Below, one piece after another: positions 53,511 to 62,970 of a stretch of 64,000 nt of DNA; the first letter of the stretch is position 1, and every line of letters begins with the position of its first letter. Position numbers and translations under genes: made by a program. Source of the DNA: an uncultured Desulfuromonas sp. (GTDB taxonomy: Bacteria; Desulfobacterota; Desulfuromonadia; Desulfuromonadales; Desulfuromonadaceae); assembly GCF_963666745.1 (NCBI RefSeq), contig NZ_OY762961.1, positions 2,291,274-2,355,273 on the forward strand. Reading direction: 5' to 3'. The notes under the pieces are model-generated. The model was not told where the DNA came from, made no database searches, and worked only from the letters and a program-made list of their open reading frames with translations.

Positions 53511-56024
53511 TCAGTCCGGCAGTTGCGCTTCCTGCACTTCAACCGGTTTTAAACGCCAGATATCTTCGTTGTATTCACGCATCGTACGATCTGTTGAAAA
53601 CCGGCCACTGCGAGCCGTGTTGATCAGACTCATCCGGGTCCAGGCGGCTTCGTCGTTGAACAGTTCAGCAACGCGTTTTTGACACTCCACGTAACTGCGG
53701 AAGTCTGCCAGCGTCATCCACGGATCGTGGGGACTGGTCATTGAAGCGATGACATCGTCAAAAATGCCTTTTTCAAAACGGTTAAAATGACCGGACTTCA
53801 GCAGCTGCAGAACCAGTTTCAGGTCATCATCACCCGCGATAATCGCCGCAGGACGATAGGATTTGCGCTGGTTTTCCACCTCTTCAGCATGGAGGCCGAA
53901 CAAAAAGAAATTCTCCTCGCCAACAGCCTCGCGGATCTCCACATTGGCGCCATCCAGGGTGCCAATGGTCACCGCTCCGTTCATCATGAACTTCATGTTG
54001 CCGGTGCCGGAAGCTTCCTTGCCAGCGGTAGAGATCTGTTCAGAGAGATCCGCCCCGGCACAAATCACTTCCATCGCCGAAACATTGTAGTCGGGCAGGA
54101 ACACCAGTTTGAGACGATCACCCACCTCGGGATCGTTATTGATCACATGGGCAACATTATGGATCAGCTTGATGATCTTCTTTGCCATGGCATAACCGGG
54201 GGCCGCTTTGCCGCCGATGATCGCACAGCGGTTGGTCCACTGGGCTGGTCGCTCGAACTTGATGCGGGCATAGAGATGAATCAGGTGCAGGACATTGAGC
54301 AGCTGTCGCTTGTATTCGTGAATGCGTTTCACCTGGACATCGAACATGGCCTCGGGATTGACGACGATCCCGGTACGCTGCCGCACCAATTCTGCCAATC
54401 GCTGCTTGTTATGGTAACGAATCAGCCGCCAACGCAGGCAAAACGCCTTGTCATCCAGATAGTCTTCGAGGCGCGACAACTGCGACAGGTCGGTCAGCCA
54501 TTGATCGCCGATGACCTCAAATAGCAGTTCACGCAGTTCGGGATTGGCGCAGGCCAGCCAGCGCCGAGGCGTGACACCGTTGGTCTTGTTATTGAATTTC
54601 TCCGGCCATAACTGATAAAAATCGTTAAACAACCCTTCACGCAACAGACGGGAATGCAATTCAGCGACGCCATTGACAGAAAAGCTGCCGACCAGAGCGA
54701 GATGGGCCATGCGCACCCGGTTGTTCGGATCGATAATCGACATCCGTTGCAGACGCTGCTCATCACCCGGCCACTTCATCGACACTTCGGTAAGAAAACG
54801 GCTGTTGATCTCGTAAATGATCTCAAGATGGCGCGGCAGTAACCGCCGCAGCAAGTCAACCGACCACGTCTCCAACGCTTCAGGCAACAAGGTGTGGTTG
54901 GTGTAGGCCATGGTGCGGATGACAATGCCCCAAGCCTCATCCCACTCAAGATGCTCTTCATCGATCAGGAGCCGCATCAGTTCAGCAACGGCCAGACTCG
55001 GATGAGTGTCGTTGAGCTGGAAGACGTTGTTTTCAGAAAAATGGCTAAAATCCATGCCATGGTTGCGTTTCCAGTGTTTAAGAATATCCTGCAGACTGGC
55101 TGAAACCAGAAAATACTGCTGTCGCAAGCGCAGTTCTTTGCCGTTTTCATTGGCATCGTTTGGATACAACACCATGGTGATGCTTTCGGCGTCATTTTTT
55201 TCAGCCACTGCTTCATAATAGGACCCGGCATTGAATTCCGACAGATTGAAATCCTCGGCCGAAGCCGCCGACCACAGGCGCAAGGTATTGACAGTCTGAT
55301 TTTGAAAACCGGCGATCGGCACATCATAGGGGACCGCAAGCACTTCCTCGTCATGATCCCAGTGCACAATCAGTCGGCCGCTGTGGGGTTCTTTGTACAT
55401 CCGTGTGCTGCCGCCAAACGGAATGACACAGGTGTAGTCGGCGCGTTGTACCTCCCAGGGATATTCGCCATGGCGCAGCCACGGATCCGGGTCCTCCATC
55501 TGATAGCCGTTCTGAATCCGCTGACGGAACATGCCGTACTTATAACGCAAACCATAGCCCATCACCGGCAACTGCAACGTGGCGCAGCTATCCATGAAAC
55601 AGGCGGCCAAACGCCCCAGACCGCCATTACCGAGACCGGCGTCGCGTTCAGCCTGCTCCACCTCCTCCAGCGTCAGGCCAAGGTGGAACAACACCCGCCG
55701 CACCGGATCTTCGATATCCAGGCTGAGCAGATTATTAAGCAGGGAACGGCCGATGAGAAACTCCATCGACAAATAATAGGCCTTTTTTGTACCGGCCTGA
55801 TAATGGGATAACCAGGTATCACGCCAACGGGTCATCAATCGGTCGCGTACGCTGTAGGACAAAGCTTTAAACAGGTAATAGTGTGGTGATTGCAAATGTC
55901 GCCCGAAGGTATTGTAGACATAATGCAAAAAGCTCGTCTCCAGGCTCTCATCGTCATTTCCAAGGCACTTCAAGGCCTTACGCACCACCGATGCCGTTTC
56001 ACGTTCGAAATCAGGAATGACCAT
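53511..56024 (-). CDS. glgP: Glycogen phosphorylase
   Basis: GlgP cleaves alpha-1,4 ends of glycogen with phosphate to give glucose-1-P. The 837-residue length is standard. The N-terminal 'LSMEFLIGRSL' and 'GLGNGGLGRLAACF' motifs, the substrate segment 'NDTHPSLAVAELMR' and the PLP lysine motif EASGTGNMKFMMNG (near residue 680) are all present. ATG 56024 follows AGGAGGGATGTG and overlaps the stop of glgA by one base (TGATG), which suggests translational coupling. A longer in-frame start lies inside glgA and is rejected. Confidence 0.95.
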   Translation of the reverse strand: MVIPDFERETASVVRKALKCLGNDDESLETSFLHYVYNTFGRHLQSPHYYLFKALSYSVRDRLMTRWRDTWLSHYQAGTKKAYYLSMEFLIGRSLLNNLLSLDIEDPVRRVLFHLGLTLEEVEQAERDAGLGNGGLGRLAACFMDSCATLQLPVMGYGLRYKYGMFRQRIQNGYQMEDPDPWLRHGEYPWEVQRADYTCVIPFGGSTRMYKEPHSGRLIVHWDHDEEVLAVPYDVPIAGFQNQTVNTLRLWSAASAEDFNLSEFNAGSYYEAVAEKNDAESITMVLYPNDANENGKELRLRQQYFLVSASLQDILKHWKRNHGMDFSHFSENNVFQLNDTHPSLAVAELMRLLIDEEHLEWDEAWGIVIRTMAYTNHTLLPEALETWSVDLLRRLLPRHLEIIYEINSRFLTEVSMKWPGDEQRLQRMSIIDPNNRVRMAHLALVGSFSVNGVAELHSRLLREGLFNDFYQLWPEKFNNKTNGVTPRRWLACANPELRELLFEVIGDQWLTDLSQLSRLEDYLDDKAFCLRWRLIRYHNKQRLAELVRQRTGIVVNPEAMFDVQVKRIHEYKRQLLNVLHLIHLYARIKFERPAQWTNRCAIIGGKAAPGYAMAKKIIKLIHNVAHVINNDPEVGDRLKLVFLPDYNVSAMEVICAGADLSEQISTAGKEASGTGNMKFMMNGAVTIGTLDGANVEIREAVGEENFFLFGLHAEEVENQRKSYRPAAIIAGDDDLKLVLQLLKSGHFNRFEKGIFDDVIASMTSPHDPWMTLADFRSYVECQKRVAELFNDEAAWTRMSLINTARSGRFSTDRTMREYNEDIWRLKPVEVQEAQLPD

Positions 56025-57499
56025 CACATCCCTCCTGAACGGTAGATCTGCAGATAACGCGTGGCACTGCGTTGCCAGCTGAAATCTTTGAGCATGCCGT
56101 TCTTTTGCAATTGCTGCCAACGACGCGGCCGCCGGAACCATTCCAGGGCACGCAGAAGAGCGGAATGCAGGGCTTCAGCAGATGCCGGAGCAAAGACAAA
56201 TCCGGTGGCATCACCACTGTGCAGACTCTCTTCCGTCGTATCGACGACACTGTCTTTTAAACCGCCGGTGGCATGCACCACAGGTGGCGTTCCATAATTA
56301 AGGCTATACATCTGATTCAGCCCACACGGTTCAAAACGTGACGGCATCAGAAACAGATCACAACCGGCTTCGAGCAGATGAGCCAGTGGCTCTGAATAAC
56401 CGATATGAACAAAAACCCGCTCAGGGTGACGTTCGGCCAAGTGCCGAAGTTGTTGTTCATAATGGGTTAGTCCGGTGCCGATAAAGACAAAACAGGCATC
56501 ACTTTCTTCCAGCAAGGACGGCACGATATCAACAATCAGGTCAATCCCTTTTTGTTCGACAAGACGACCGATAAATCCGCATAACGGAGCATTACCCGCC
56601 GCTGCAGCATGCTCTGCGGCCAATTGCTCAAGCAGTTGCTGTTTATTGCGCTTTTTCTGGGCGACCCGCCCCTTTTGAACACTGTAAGGATACGGCAGGA
56701 GGGGATCGTTGGCCGGATTCCACACGTGGCTGTCCATGCCGTTGATAATGCCGGTCAGACGTCCTTGCTCACGACATTCCTGCAAAACATCATGCATGCC
56801 GAAGCCCTGCTCCGGGCGACAGATTTCATCCGCATAGCTCGGGCTGACCGTGGTCACCTGATCGGCGAAGACAATGCCCCCTTTGAGCATCGACAGGCTG
56901 TCGTAAAATTCCAGTTTGCTGTAATGCCACCAATGGTCTGGCAATCCAAGTCCGTCGAAAAGCGCGTAAGGAAAACACCCCTGATAGGAAAGATTGTGAA
57001 TCGTAAACACGCTCTGTGGCCGTGGCGCTTCAAGACTTAGAAACGCCGGGACCAACCCGGTTTGCCAGTCGTGACAGTGCACAACATCAGGTTGCCAGCG
57101 TAAGCCGATACGATCCATGGATAACTCGACCACAGCCCGGCTGAACAGGGCAAACCGTTCACCATTATCCCACCAGTCTTCGCCATTGTCGTTCTGGTAG
57201 GGATTTCCCGGTCGGTTAAAAAGATCGCCGACAGCCAGGAGCCAAACAACGCCACCAAACGATGGATTGACAGCCGACAGAACCTTCACCTCGCGGGCAA
57301 CCCCACAACCAGTGACCGTAAAAGACGCCAGCTCCTCCACGTCTCCGACGGCGGTAAGAGCATCGAGATAAGCGGGCAGCACAATGCGCACGTCTTCGCC
57401 CAAATCATGCAGGGCTGCGGGCAAGCCCGCACTGACATCCGCCAGACCGCCGGTTTTAATAATGGGAAAGACTTCTGAAGTGGCAAACAAAATCTTCAT
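56024..57499 (-). CDS. glgA: Glycogen synthase
   Basis: GlgA (GT5) transfers glucose from ADP-glucose to the growing alpha-1,4 chain. The 491-residue length is standard. KTGGLADVSAGLP at residue 16, the ADP-glucose loop, is intact, as are 'VHCHDWQTGL' near 140, and 'FEPCGLNQMYSLNYGTPPVVHATGGLKDSV' type acceptor motifs near 390. It overlaps glgB upstream by one base (TGATG) and glgP downstream the same way, so the three are probably coupled in translation. Confidence 0.95.
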   Translation of the reverse strand: MKILFATSEVFPIIKTGGLADVSAGLPAALHDLGEDVRIVLPAYLDALTAVGDVEELASFTVTGCGVAREVKVLSAVNPSFGGVVWLLAVGDLFNRPGNPYQNDNGEDWWDNGERFALFSRAVVELSMDRIGLRWQPDVVHCHDWQTGLVPAFLSLEAPRPQSVFTIHNLSYQGCFPYALFDGLGLPDHWWHYSKLEFYDSLSMLKGGIVFADQVTTVSPSYADEICRPEQGFGMHDVLQECREQGRLTGIINGMDSHVWNPANDPLLPYPYSVQKGRVAQKKRNKQQLLEQLAAEHAAAAGNAPLCGFIGRLVEQKGIDLIVDIVPSLLEESDACFVFIGTGLTHYEQQLRHLAERHPERVFVHIGYSEPLAHLLEAGCDLFLMPSRFEPCGLNQMYSLNYGTPPVVHATGGLKDSVVDTTEESLHSGDATGFVFAPASAEALHSALLRALEWFRRPRRWQQLQKNGMLKDFSWQRSATRYLQIYRSGGM

Positions 57500-59709
57500 C
57501 AGAGATCACCTTCCCATTTCAAAACGATCATGGCCAGAGGCGGCAAGGTCACGACGCCGCTGACAGGACGCCCCATCCACGTCTGATCCTCTGTTTCCAG
57601 CGCACCGCCCAGACCGGTGTTGCTGCCACCGTAAATTTCGGCGTCACTGTTGATCAGTTCGCGATAACGTCCACGTTGCGGCAAACCGATGCGATAGCCT
57701 TCGCGAACCACCGGGGTAAAATTAAACAGGCAGATAAGCTGCTGATCTCCAGCCTGACGGATAAAACTTAGCACAGACTGCTGATGGTCATGACAGTCTA
57801 TCCACTCAAAGCCCTGCGATTCAAAATCATGCAGGTGTAGAGCAATTTCCTGCTGATAAAGATGATTCAGGTCACGCATCAGCAATTGAACACCACGATG
57901 ACCGGGATCATCACAAACCGACCAATCGAGGCTGTAACGACAATCCCACTCATGCCACTGAGCAAACTCGCCGCCCATGAACAACAACTTTTTCCCCGGA
58001 TGGACCATCATATAGCTAAACAGTAAGCGGAGGTTGGCGCGCTTCTGCCACACATCTCCAGGCATTTTATCGACCAGAGAATGCTTCAGATGAACCACTT
58101 CGTCATGGGACAACGGCAAAATAAAATTTTCAAAATAGGCATACATCTGACTGAAGGTCAGTTCGTTGTGATGGTAGGAACGATAGACCGGATTCTGCGA
58201 AAAATAGCCCAGCGTATCATTCATCCAACCCATGTTCCATTTCATGGAGAAGCCGAGTCCGCCCATCCAGGTTGGTCGCGACACCATCGGCCAGGACGTG
58301 GACTCTTCGGCCATCAGCACGGCACCTGGATATTGCGCATGAATCTCGGTATTGAGCGTCTTGAGAAAGTCGATGGCGTCAAGATTTTCATTGCCGCCAT
58401 ACGCGTTGGGCAGCCATTGTCCGGGCTCACGCGAATAATCCAGATACAGCATGGACGCCACGGCATCGACACGCAGGCCATCCAGATGAAACTCCCGCAC
58501 CCAATACATGGCGTTTGCAATGAGGAAGTTGCGCACCTCATTGCGGCCGAAATTGAAAATATACGTTCCCCAGTCCTGATGTTCGCCGAGGCGTGGGTCG
58601 GCATGTTCGTACAAAGCCGTCCCATCAAAGCGCGCCAGGGCATAGTCATCTTTAGGGAAGTGCGCCGGAACCCAATCGAGAAAGACACCGATGTTGTTCT
58701 GGTGACAATGATCGACAAAATAACGGAAATCGTCCGGGTCGCCAAAGCGGCGTGTCGGTGCGTAATAGCCGGTGGTCTGGTAGCCCCACGATTCGTCAAG
58801 CGGATGTTCACTGACCGGCAGCAGGTTGATATGGGTAAACCCCATCCATAATACGTAATCAACCAGTCGATGCGCCAGCTCACGGTAGTTGAGAAACTTT
58901 CCGTCGTCACGTCGCTGCCAGGAGCCGAGATGGACCTCATAGATACTGACCGGCCGGTGTTGCCAATCGTAGCTGCGCCGTTGCTCCAACCAGTGATGAT
59001 CCTGCCATTGATGGCTACTGTGGTGAATAATTGAGGCAGTACGCGGCCTCATCTCCATGGCGCGGGCATAGGGATCGGTCTTCTGTTTAACGTTGCCCCA
59101 CTGGTCGCGAATCTCGAACTTATAGCGGTCATTGCTCTGCAGTCCGGGGATGAATACCTCCCAAACGCCAGACTGACCGCGTGAACGCATAGGATGCCGC
59201 AGACCGTTCCAGCCGTTGAAGTTTCCAACCACCGAAACCCGTTCGGCAGAGGGCGCCCATACGGCGAACAGGACTCCCGTAATACCGTCGATCGCACACG
59301 TCCTCGCTCCGAGGATATCGTAGAGATACCAGTGACGCCCTTCACCAAACAGGTGTAAGTCAACATCACCAATCTGTGGTAAGAAAGTATAGGGTGAGAC
59401 GACACAAAACTCGCCAGAGGCTTCTTCCTGCCAGGCAATCTGGTAATGATCACCCAGACGCTGCTTCTCTTCATCACTGAGTATCGCCCTGAACACGCCA
59501 CTGTCACCAACCGGTTCAAGGTCGGGTCCGCCGACAAGGCGGGCACAGACGGCTGTCGGTAACCATTCACGAATCACCCAGTCTCCTGAAGCGGTTTCAT
59601 GGTAGCCAAGCAGAACAAAGGGATCATAATGGCGTCCCTGCGCCAGACATTTCACATCGTAATGTTCCGGAGTCAATGGTTCATTTATCATAAAAATTAA
59701 GTTATCCAT
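57499..59709 (-). CDS. glgB: 1,4-alpha-glucan branching enzyme
   Basis: GlgB (GH13, CBM48) makes alpha-1,6 branches. The 736-residue protein has an N-terminal beta domain and CBM48 ([19 protein letters not shown] near residue 150) before the barrel. Catalytic regions are intact: [11 protein letters not shown] near 340, [11 protein letters not shown] near 405 (nucleophile Asp), MAEEST near 465 (acid Glu) and LSHDEVVH near 530. The start at ATG 59709 overlaps malQ by eight bases; ATG 59691 is an alternative, with GGAT as a weak ribosome site. The 3' end overlaps the glgA start by one base. Confidence 0.95.
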   Translation of the reverse strand: MDNLIFMINEPLTPEHYDVKCLAQGRHYDPFVLLGYHETASGDWVIREWLPTAVCARLVGGPDLEPVGDSGVFRAILSDEEKQRLGDHYQIAWQEEASGEFCVVSPYTFLPQIGDVDLHLFGEGRHWYLYDILGARTCAIDGITGVLFAVWAPSAERVSVVGNFNGWNGLRHPMRSRGQSGVWEVFIPGLQSNDRYKFEIRDQWGNVKQKTDPYARAMEMRPRTASIIHHSSHQWQDHHWLEQRRSYDWQHRPVSIYEVHLGSWQRRDDGKFLNYRELAHRLVDYVLWMGFTHINLLPVSEHPLDESWGYQTTGYYAPTRRFGDPDDFRYFVDHCHQNNIGVFLDWVPAHFPKDDYALARFDGTALYEHADPRLGEHQDWGTYIFNFGRNEVRNFLIANAMYWVREFHLDGLRVDAVASMLYLDYSREPGQWLPNAYGGNENLDAIDFLKTLNTEIHAQYPGAVLMAEESTSWPMVSRPTWMGGLGFSMKWNMGWMNDTLGYFSQNPVYRSYHHNELTFSQMYAYFENFILPLSHDEVVHLKHSLVDKMPGDVWQKRANLRLLFSYMMVHPGKKLLFMGGEFAQWHEWDCRYSLDWSVCDDPGHRGVQLLMRDLNHLYQQEIALHLHDFESQGFEWIDCHDHQQSVLSFIRQAGDQQLICLFNFTPVVREGYRIGLPQRGRYRELINSDAEIYGGSNTGLGGALETEDQTWMGRPVSGVVTLPPLAMIVLKWEGDL

Positions 59710-61039
59710 TCAGACGCTGACAACGTTGCAGCCAATCACGAATCGTTGCCGCCAAAGATCCCGGCACCTGGTTCCAGTCGAATTTCCAGGTCCAGTTCCC
59801 TTCCACGGTGCCGGGTGTGTTAAGACGTTCACTTTCCCCCAAAGACAGCCAATCCTGCATGGGAATCACCGCCCGCTGTGCAGTCGATCGCAATGCCGCC
59901 ACGATCAACGGCCACGGCATGTCACCAGCATCAGTGGGCAGGGTTTCAACCACCCGGCGCTGCATGGCCTCATCCAACGACATGAACCAGCCGACGGTTG
60001 TATTATTGTCGTGGGTTCCGGTATAAACCACGGAATTTTCCACCTGATTATCAATCCGGTGAGGGTTGTCAGCCATGCCATCAAAACCAAACTGTAAAAC
60101 AGACAGCCCCGGCAAGTCAAAATCATCACGCAGTGCCACGACCTCCGGCGTGATAACGCCAAGGTCTTCGGCGACAAACGGCATATGCGGGTAATCCCGG
60201 CGCAAGGTCTCCAGCAGCGCCCGTCCCGGTGTTTTCACCCAGGTGCCGTCGATAGCGGTTTCCGCTTCTGCCGGAATCTCCCACAGCGCTTCGAGACCGC
60301 GAAAATGATCGATGCGCAACAGATCAACCTTGCTCAGTGCCGTAGAGATTCGTTGTCGCCACCACTGAAAACCCTCTTGCTCAAGGCGCTCCCAGTTGTA
60401 GTGAGGATTTCCCCAGCGCTGCCCCGTTTCGGAAAAGTAGTCCGGGGGCACTCCAGCAACCACCGTCGGCTTCAGATTTTTATCGAGTTTAAACAACTCC
60501 GGGTTGGCCCAGACATCCACACTGTCGTAGGACACGGCAATCGGCACATCGCCAAACAGGGTAATGCCACGCTGATGGGCGGCTTCACGTACCTGACTCC
60601 AACGGTGGAACAGATGGTACTGTTCCAGTTTAAGGATTTCAAGCGCCTCCTGGTGACGTTGTCGCACCCCTTCCAGGGCCTGGCTGTCACGAAAACGAAG
60701 CGGTTCCGGCCAATCTGACCAGCTCTGTCCGTCAAACTGTCTATGCAGGAGCACAAACAGGGCATAATCTTCCAGCCACCAATGCTGCTGAGCAACAAAC
60801 TTATCGTAATCCAGCGGATCAACCGCATCCAGTTCTGACGGCAACAACGCCGGATTCAGCGCATGGCACGACAACGACTGATAGGGGGACAGATCTCCAT
60901 GGGGAACGCCTAACGGTAAAACCTGCCACAGCCCCAATCCAGCGTTGCTCATCCAGTCGAGAAAACGGATCACGTGATGGTCAAGATTGCCTCCGGGTAA
61001 TGATGTCGGATGCAACAGCACCCCCGCTGTACGCGTCAT
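59702..61039 (-). CDS. malQ: 4-alpha-glucanotransferase (amylomaltase)
   Basis: MalQ (GH77) shuffles maltooligosaccharide chains released during glycogen turnover. At 445 residues it is shorter than most. The GH77 motifs are present: [12 protein letters not shown] near the start, '[21 protein letters not shown]' near 170, the nucleophile region [14 protein letters not shown] near 245, the acid glutamate in VAEDLG near 293 and '[14 protein letters not shown]' near 345. It overlaps glgB by eight bases and follows the GH57 gene by 164 bases. Confidence 0.93.
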   Translation of the reverse strand: MTRTAGVLLHPTSLPGGNLDHHVIRFLDWMSNAGLGLWQVLPLGVPHGDLSPYQSLSCHALNPALLPSELDAVDPLDYDKFVAQQHWWLEDYALFVLLHRQFDGQSWSDWPEPLRFRDSQALEGVRQRHQEALEILKLEQYHLFHRWSQVREAAHQRGITLFGDVPIAVSYDSVDVWANPELFKLDKNLKPTVVAGVPPDYFSETGQRWGNPHYNWERLEQEGFQWWRQRISTALSKVDLLRIDHFRGLEALWEIPAEAETAIDGTWVKTPGRALLETLRRDYPHMPFVAEDLGVITPEVVALRDDFDLPGLSVLQFGFDGMADNPHRIDNQVENSVVYTGTHDNNTTVGWFMSLDEAMQRRVVETLPTDAGDMPWPLIVAALRSTAQRAVIPMQDWLSLGESERLNTPGTVEGNWTWKFDWNQVPGSLAATIRDWLQRCQRLNG

Positions 61040-61203
61040 CCTCTCTCCTTCTATTCAGCTCAGTCGCTGATTTATGCCTGCCAAAATGTTGAGAAATCCC
61101 CTTCGGAAACCTCTCGCTCTCGCACGCCGAAAAAAATCTATCCTGTTGCCCCAACAGGGGCACATCTCGCGATCCGTGTAGCCGAGTCCGGAACGCCACG
61201 GAA

Positions 61204-62928
61204 CTATATGTTGCGGCGCATGGTTCCGGAATTCTCGGCATCGCCACCACCATGTGACAAAGGATTTTTCAATTTCTGGGGAGGAATTTTCTCCAGCAGT
61301 TGATAAAGCCGCATCAGGTGACGACGAAACAGCTGGTCAAAATCACGCACACTGGCCGAGGGATTCTGATCGCCAAACCACCAGAACCAGTCGGAACCTT
61401 CACAAACGGCCAACTGCTCGGTGGCCCGTTCAAGTTTATCCTCCGGAAGAATACCGGCTTGCACGACCCGGTCATAGCAATTTTTCGCCTCAACCAGCAA
61501 ATCCCAGGCCGCATTTTTATCGCGGTCACCAATCCAGGTGGAAAAGGTTCCATAGACCCAACTGCCCGCCTTGATGATCGGGAGTGTCACCGAACTCTCA
61601 GTATCCGTTCTCTGTGTTAAATCGCTGAATGTCGCCATTTTTAACGTCGGATGGTTCGTCAGTTTACTGTAGAGCGCCTGAAGGAACTCCTGAGCATTAT
61701 CCGGATAATATTCCCAGGCATTTTCGCCGTCGAGGATCACGGTGATCACCCGCTCACCACTCTCTTTATCGAAAAATCCACTGATGGTTTCCAGATGGCG
61801 GCAAAAGTCGCCGGCCGCATCATTCGCCGCCCAGTTTTTGTATTGAAATCCAATCAGGTCGGATAAACCATCATCACGGAAAAACAATCGACAGCTCGAA
61901 GGCGGATGCTTCATCACACGATAGAGAGCTTTTTTAAACTCCATCTGCTGGGCCGGGAGTTTCGAAGCTTCGCAGGAGTTCCGCCACACCCCTTCTCCGG
62001 AGGCGGTCCATTCAATGTCGTATTCATCCAGCAGCTCCAGAGCGGCGGAGCTCAGAGCGCCTTCCGACAACCAGACCCCTTTGGGATAAACCCCGAAATG
62101 CTCTTTAAACACTTCGCGCCCCCGCTCCATATGCCAGCGACAACGCTCCAGACCATCCGGATAAGCCTCACTACGCGGCAAAACGACATTCGGCATGGCG
62201 TCCCTAGCACTGTTGAAATCAATCATCAGCGGCACAATGGGATGTCCGTAAGGAGTCATGGATAGCTCAATCTGTCCCGCTTCCATCAACGCCTGATAAC
62301 GGGGAAGAATACTCTCCACCACTTCGGCCATGACCTCCATCAACAACATCTGGTCAACGCGGGTAAAATTGTTTTTCCGCGACATCAGCCGGGTGACACG
62401 TTCATCTTTTTGTCTGACGCTGCTGCCCAGCCAGGCAAGATGATACCACACCAGCAGATCGACAAAAAACTGGCTGCTCAAATAGTTGATGCGCAGCGTA
62501 TCGAGTTCACCATCAACGTATTGCTGCATGGCAAAATCGAGCAGATCACGAAACGGCGCATAACCATTGATCATAGTCGGTGGATACGCCCGCTTACACG
62601 CGGTTATGATATCGGCACGTAAATCCGGCTCCGGCGGAATGGACGTTGCACCGGAGACCAGATTGAGCAGCGGATCACGCATCGGGCTTTCATCGCGAAT
62701 CCAGCCACGCATCTGTTCACCGTAGTCGTCCAGTTGTTCAAGAAGCACCGGTGCAAAGTTGACCACGACACGGGCCTTGGGAAAGGCCTCAAGGTGGGCA
62801 ATCATATCCGCATAATCTTTTATGGCATGCAGGTACACCCAAGGCAGACGATAATCACCATCCAGAGCGTCACGATAATATGGCTGGTGCATGTGCCAGC
62901 ACAGGACCACATGGGTTTGAGGGCTCAT
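61204..62928 (-). CDS. Glycoside hydrolase family 57 protein
   Basis: A 574-residue cytoplasmic GH57 enzyme. The family opening 'VVLCWHMHQPYYRD' (near residue 10), 'WLSEGALSS' (near residue 290, with the likely catalytic glutamate) and 'VITVILDGENAWEYY' (near residue 400, likely catalytic aspartate) are clear. GH57 includes amylases, amylopullulanases, 4-alpha-glucanotransferases and branching enzymes; which one this is cannot be fixed by eye. Its place between glgC and malQ argues for work on glycogen or maltodextrins. ATG 62928 has GAGG five bases upstream; a GTG two codons earlier does not fit better. Confidence 0.85.
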   Translation of the reverse strand: MSPQTHVVLCWHMHQPYYRDALDGDYRLPWVYLHAIKDYADMIAHLEAFPKARVVVNFAPVLLEQLDDYGEQMRGWIRDESPMRDPLLNLVSGATSIPPEPDLRADIITACKRAYPPTMINGYAPFRDLLDFAMQQYVDGELDTLRINYLSSQFFVDLLVWYHLAWLGSSVRQKDERVTRLMSRKNNFTRVDQMLLMEVMAEVVESILPRYQALMEAGQIELSMTPYGHPIVPLMIDFNSARDAMPNVVLPRSEAYPDGLERCRWHMERGREVFKEHFGVYPKGVWLSEGALSSAALELLDEYDIEWTASGEGVWRNSCEASKLPAQQMEFKKALYRVMKHPPSSCRLFFRDDGLSDLIGFQYKNWAANDAAGDFCRHLETISGFFDKESGERVITVILDGENAWEYYPDNAQEFLQALYSKLTNHPTLKMATFSDLTQRTDTESSVTLPIIKAGSWVYGTFSTWIGDRDKNAAWDLLVEAKNCYDRVVQAGILPEDKLERATEQLAVCEGSDWFWWFGDQNPSASVRDFDQLFRRHLMRLYQLLEKIPPQKLKNPLSHGGGDAENSGTMRRNI

Positions 62929-62970
62929 GGCCACCTCACAAGTTGGTAGAAATCCGCTGAAACGTCGTGA

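Noticed and set aside
53787-54524. A plus-strand frame opposite glgP
   Set aside because: Antisense to a strongly conserved enzyme; no domain or start signals.
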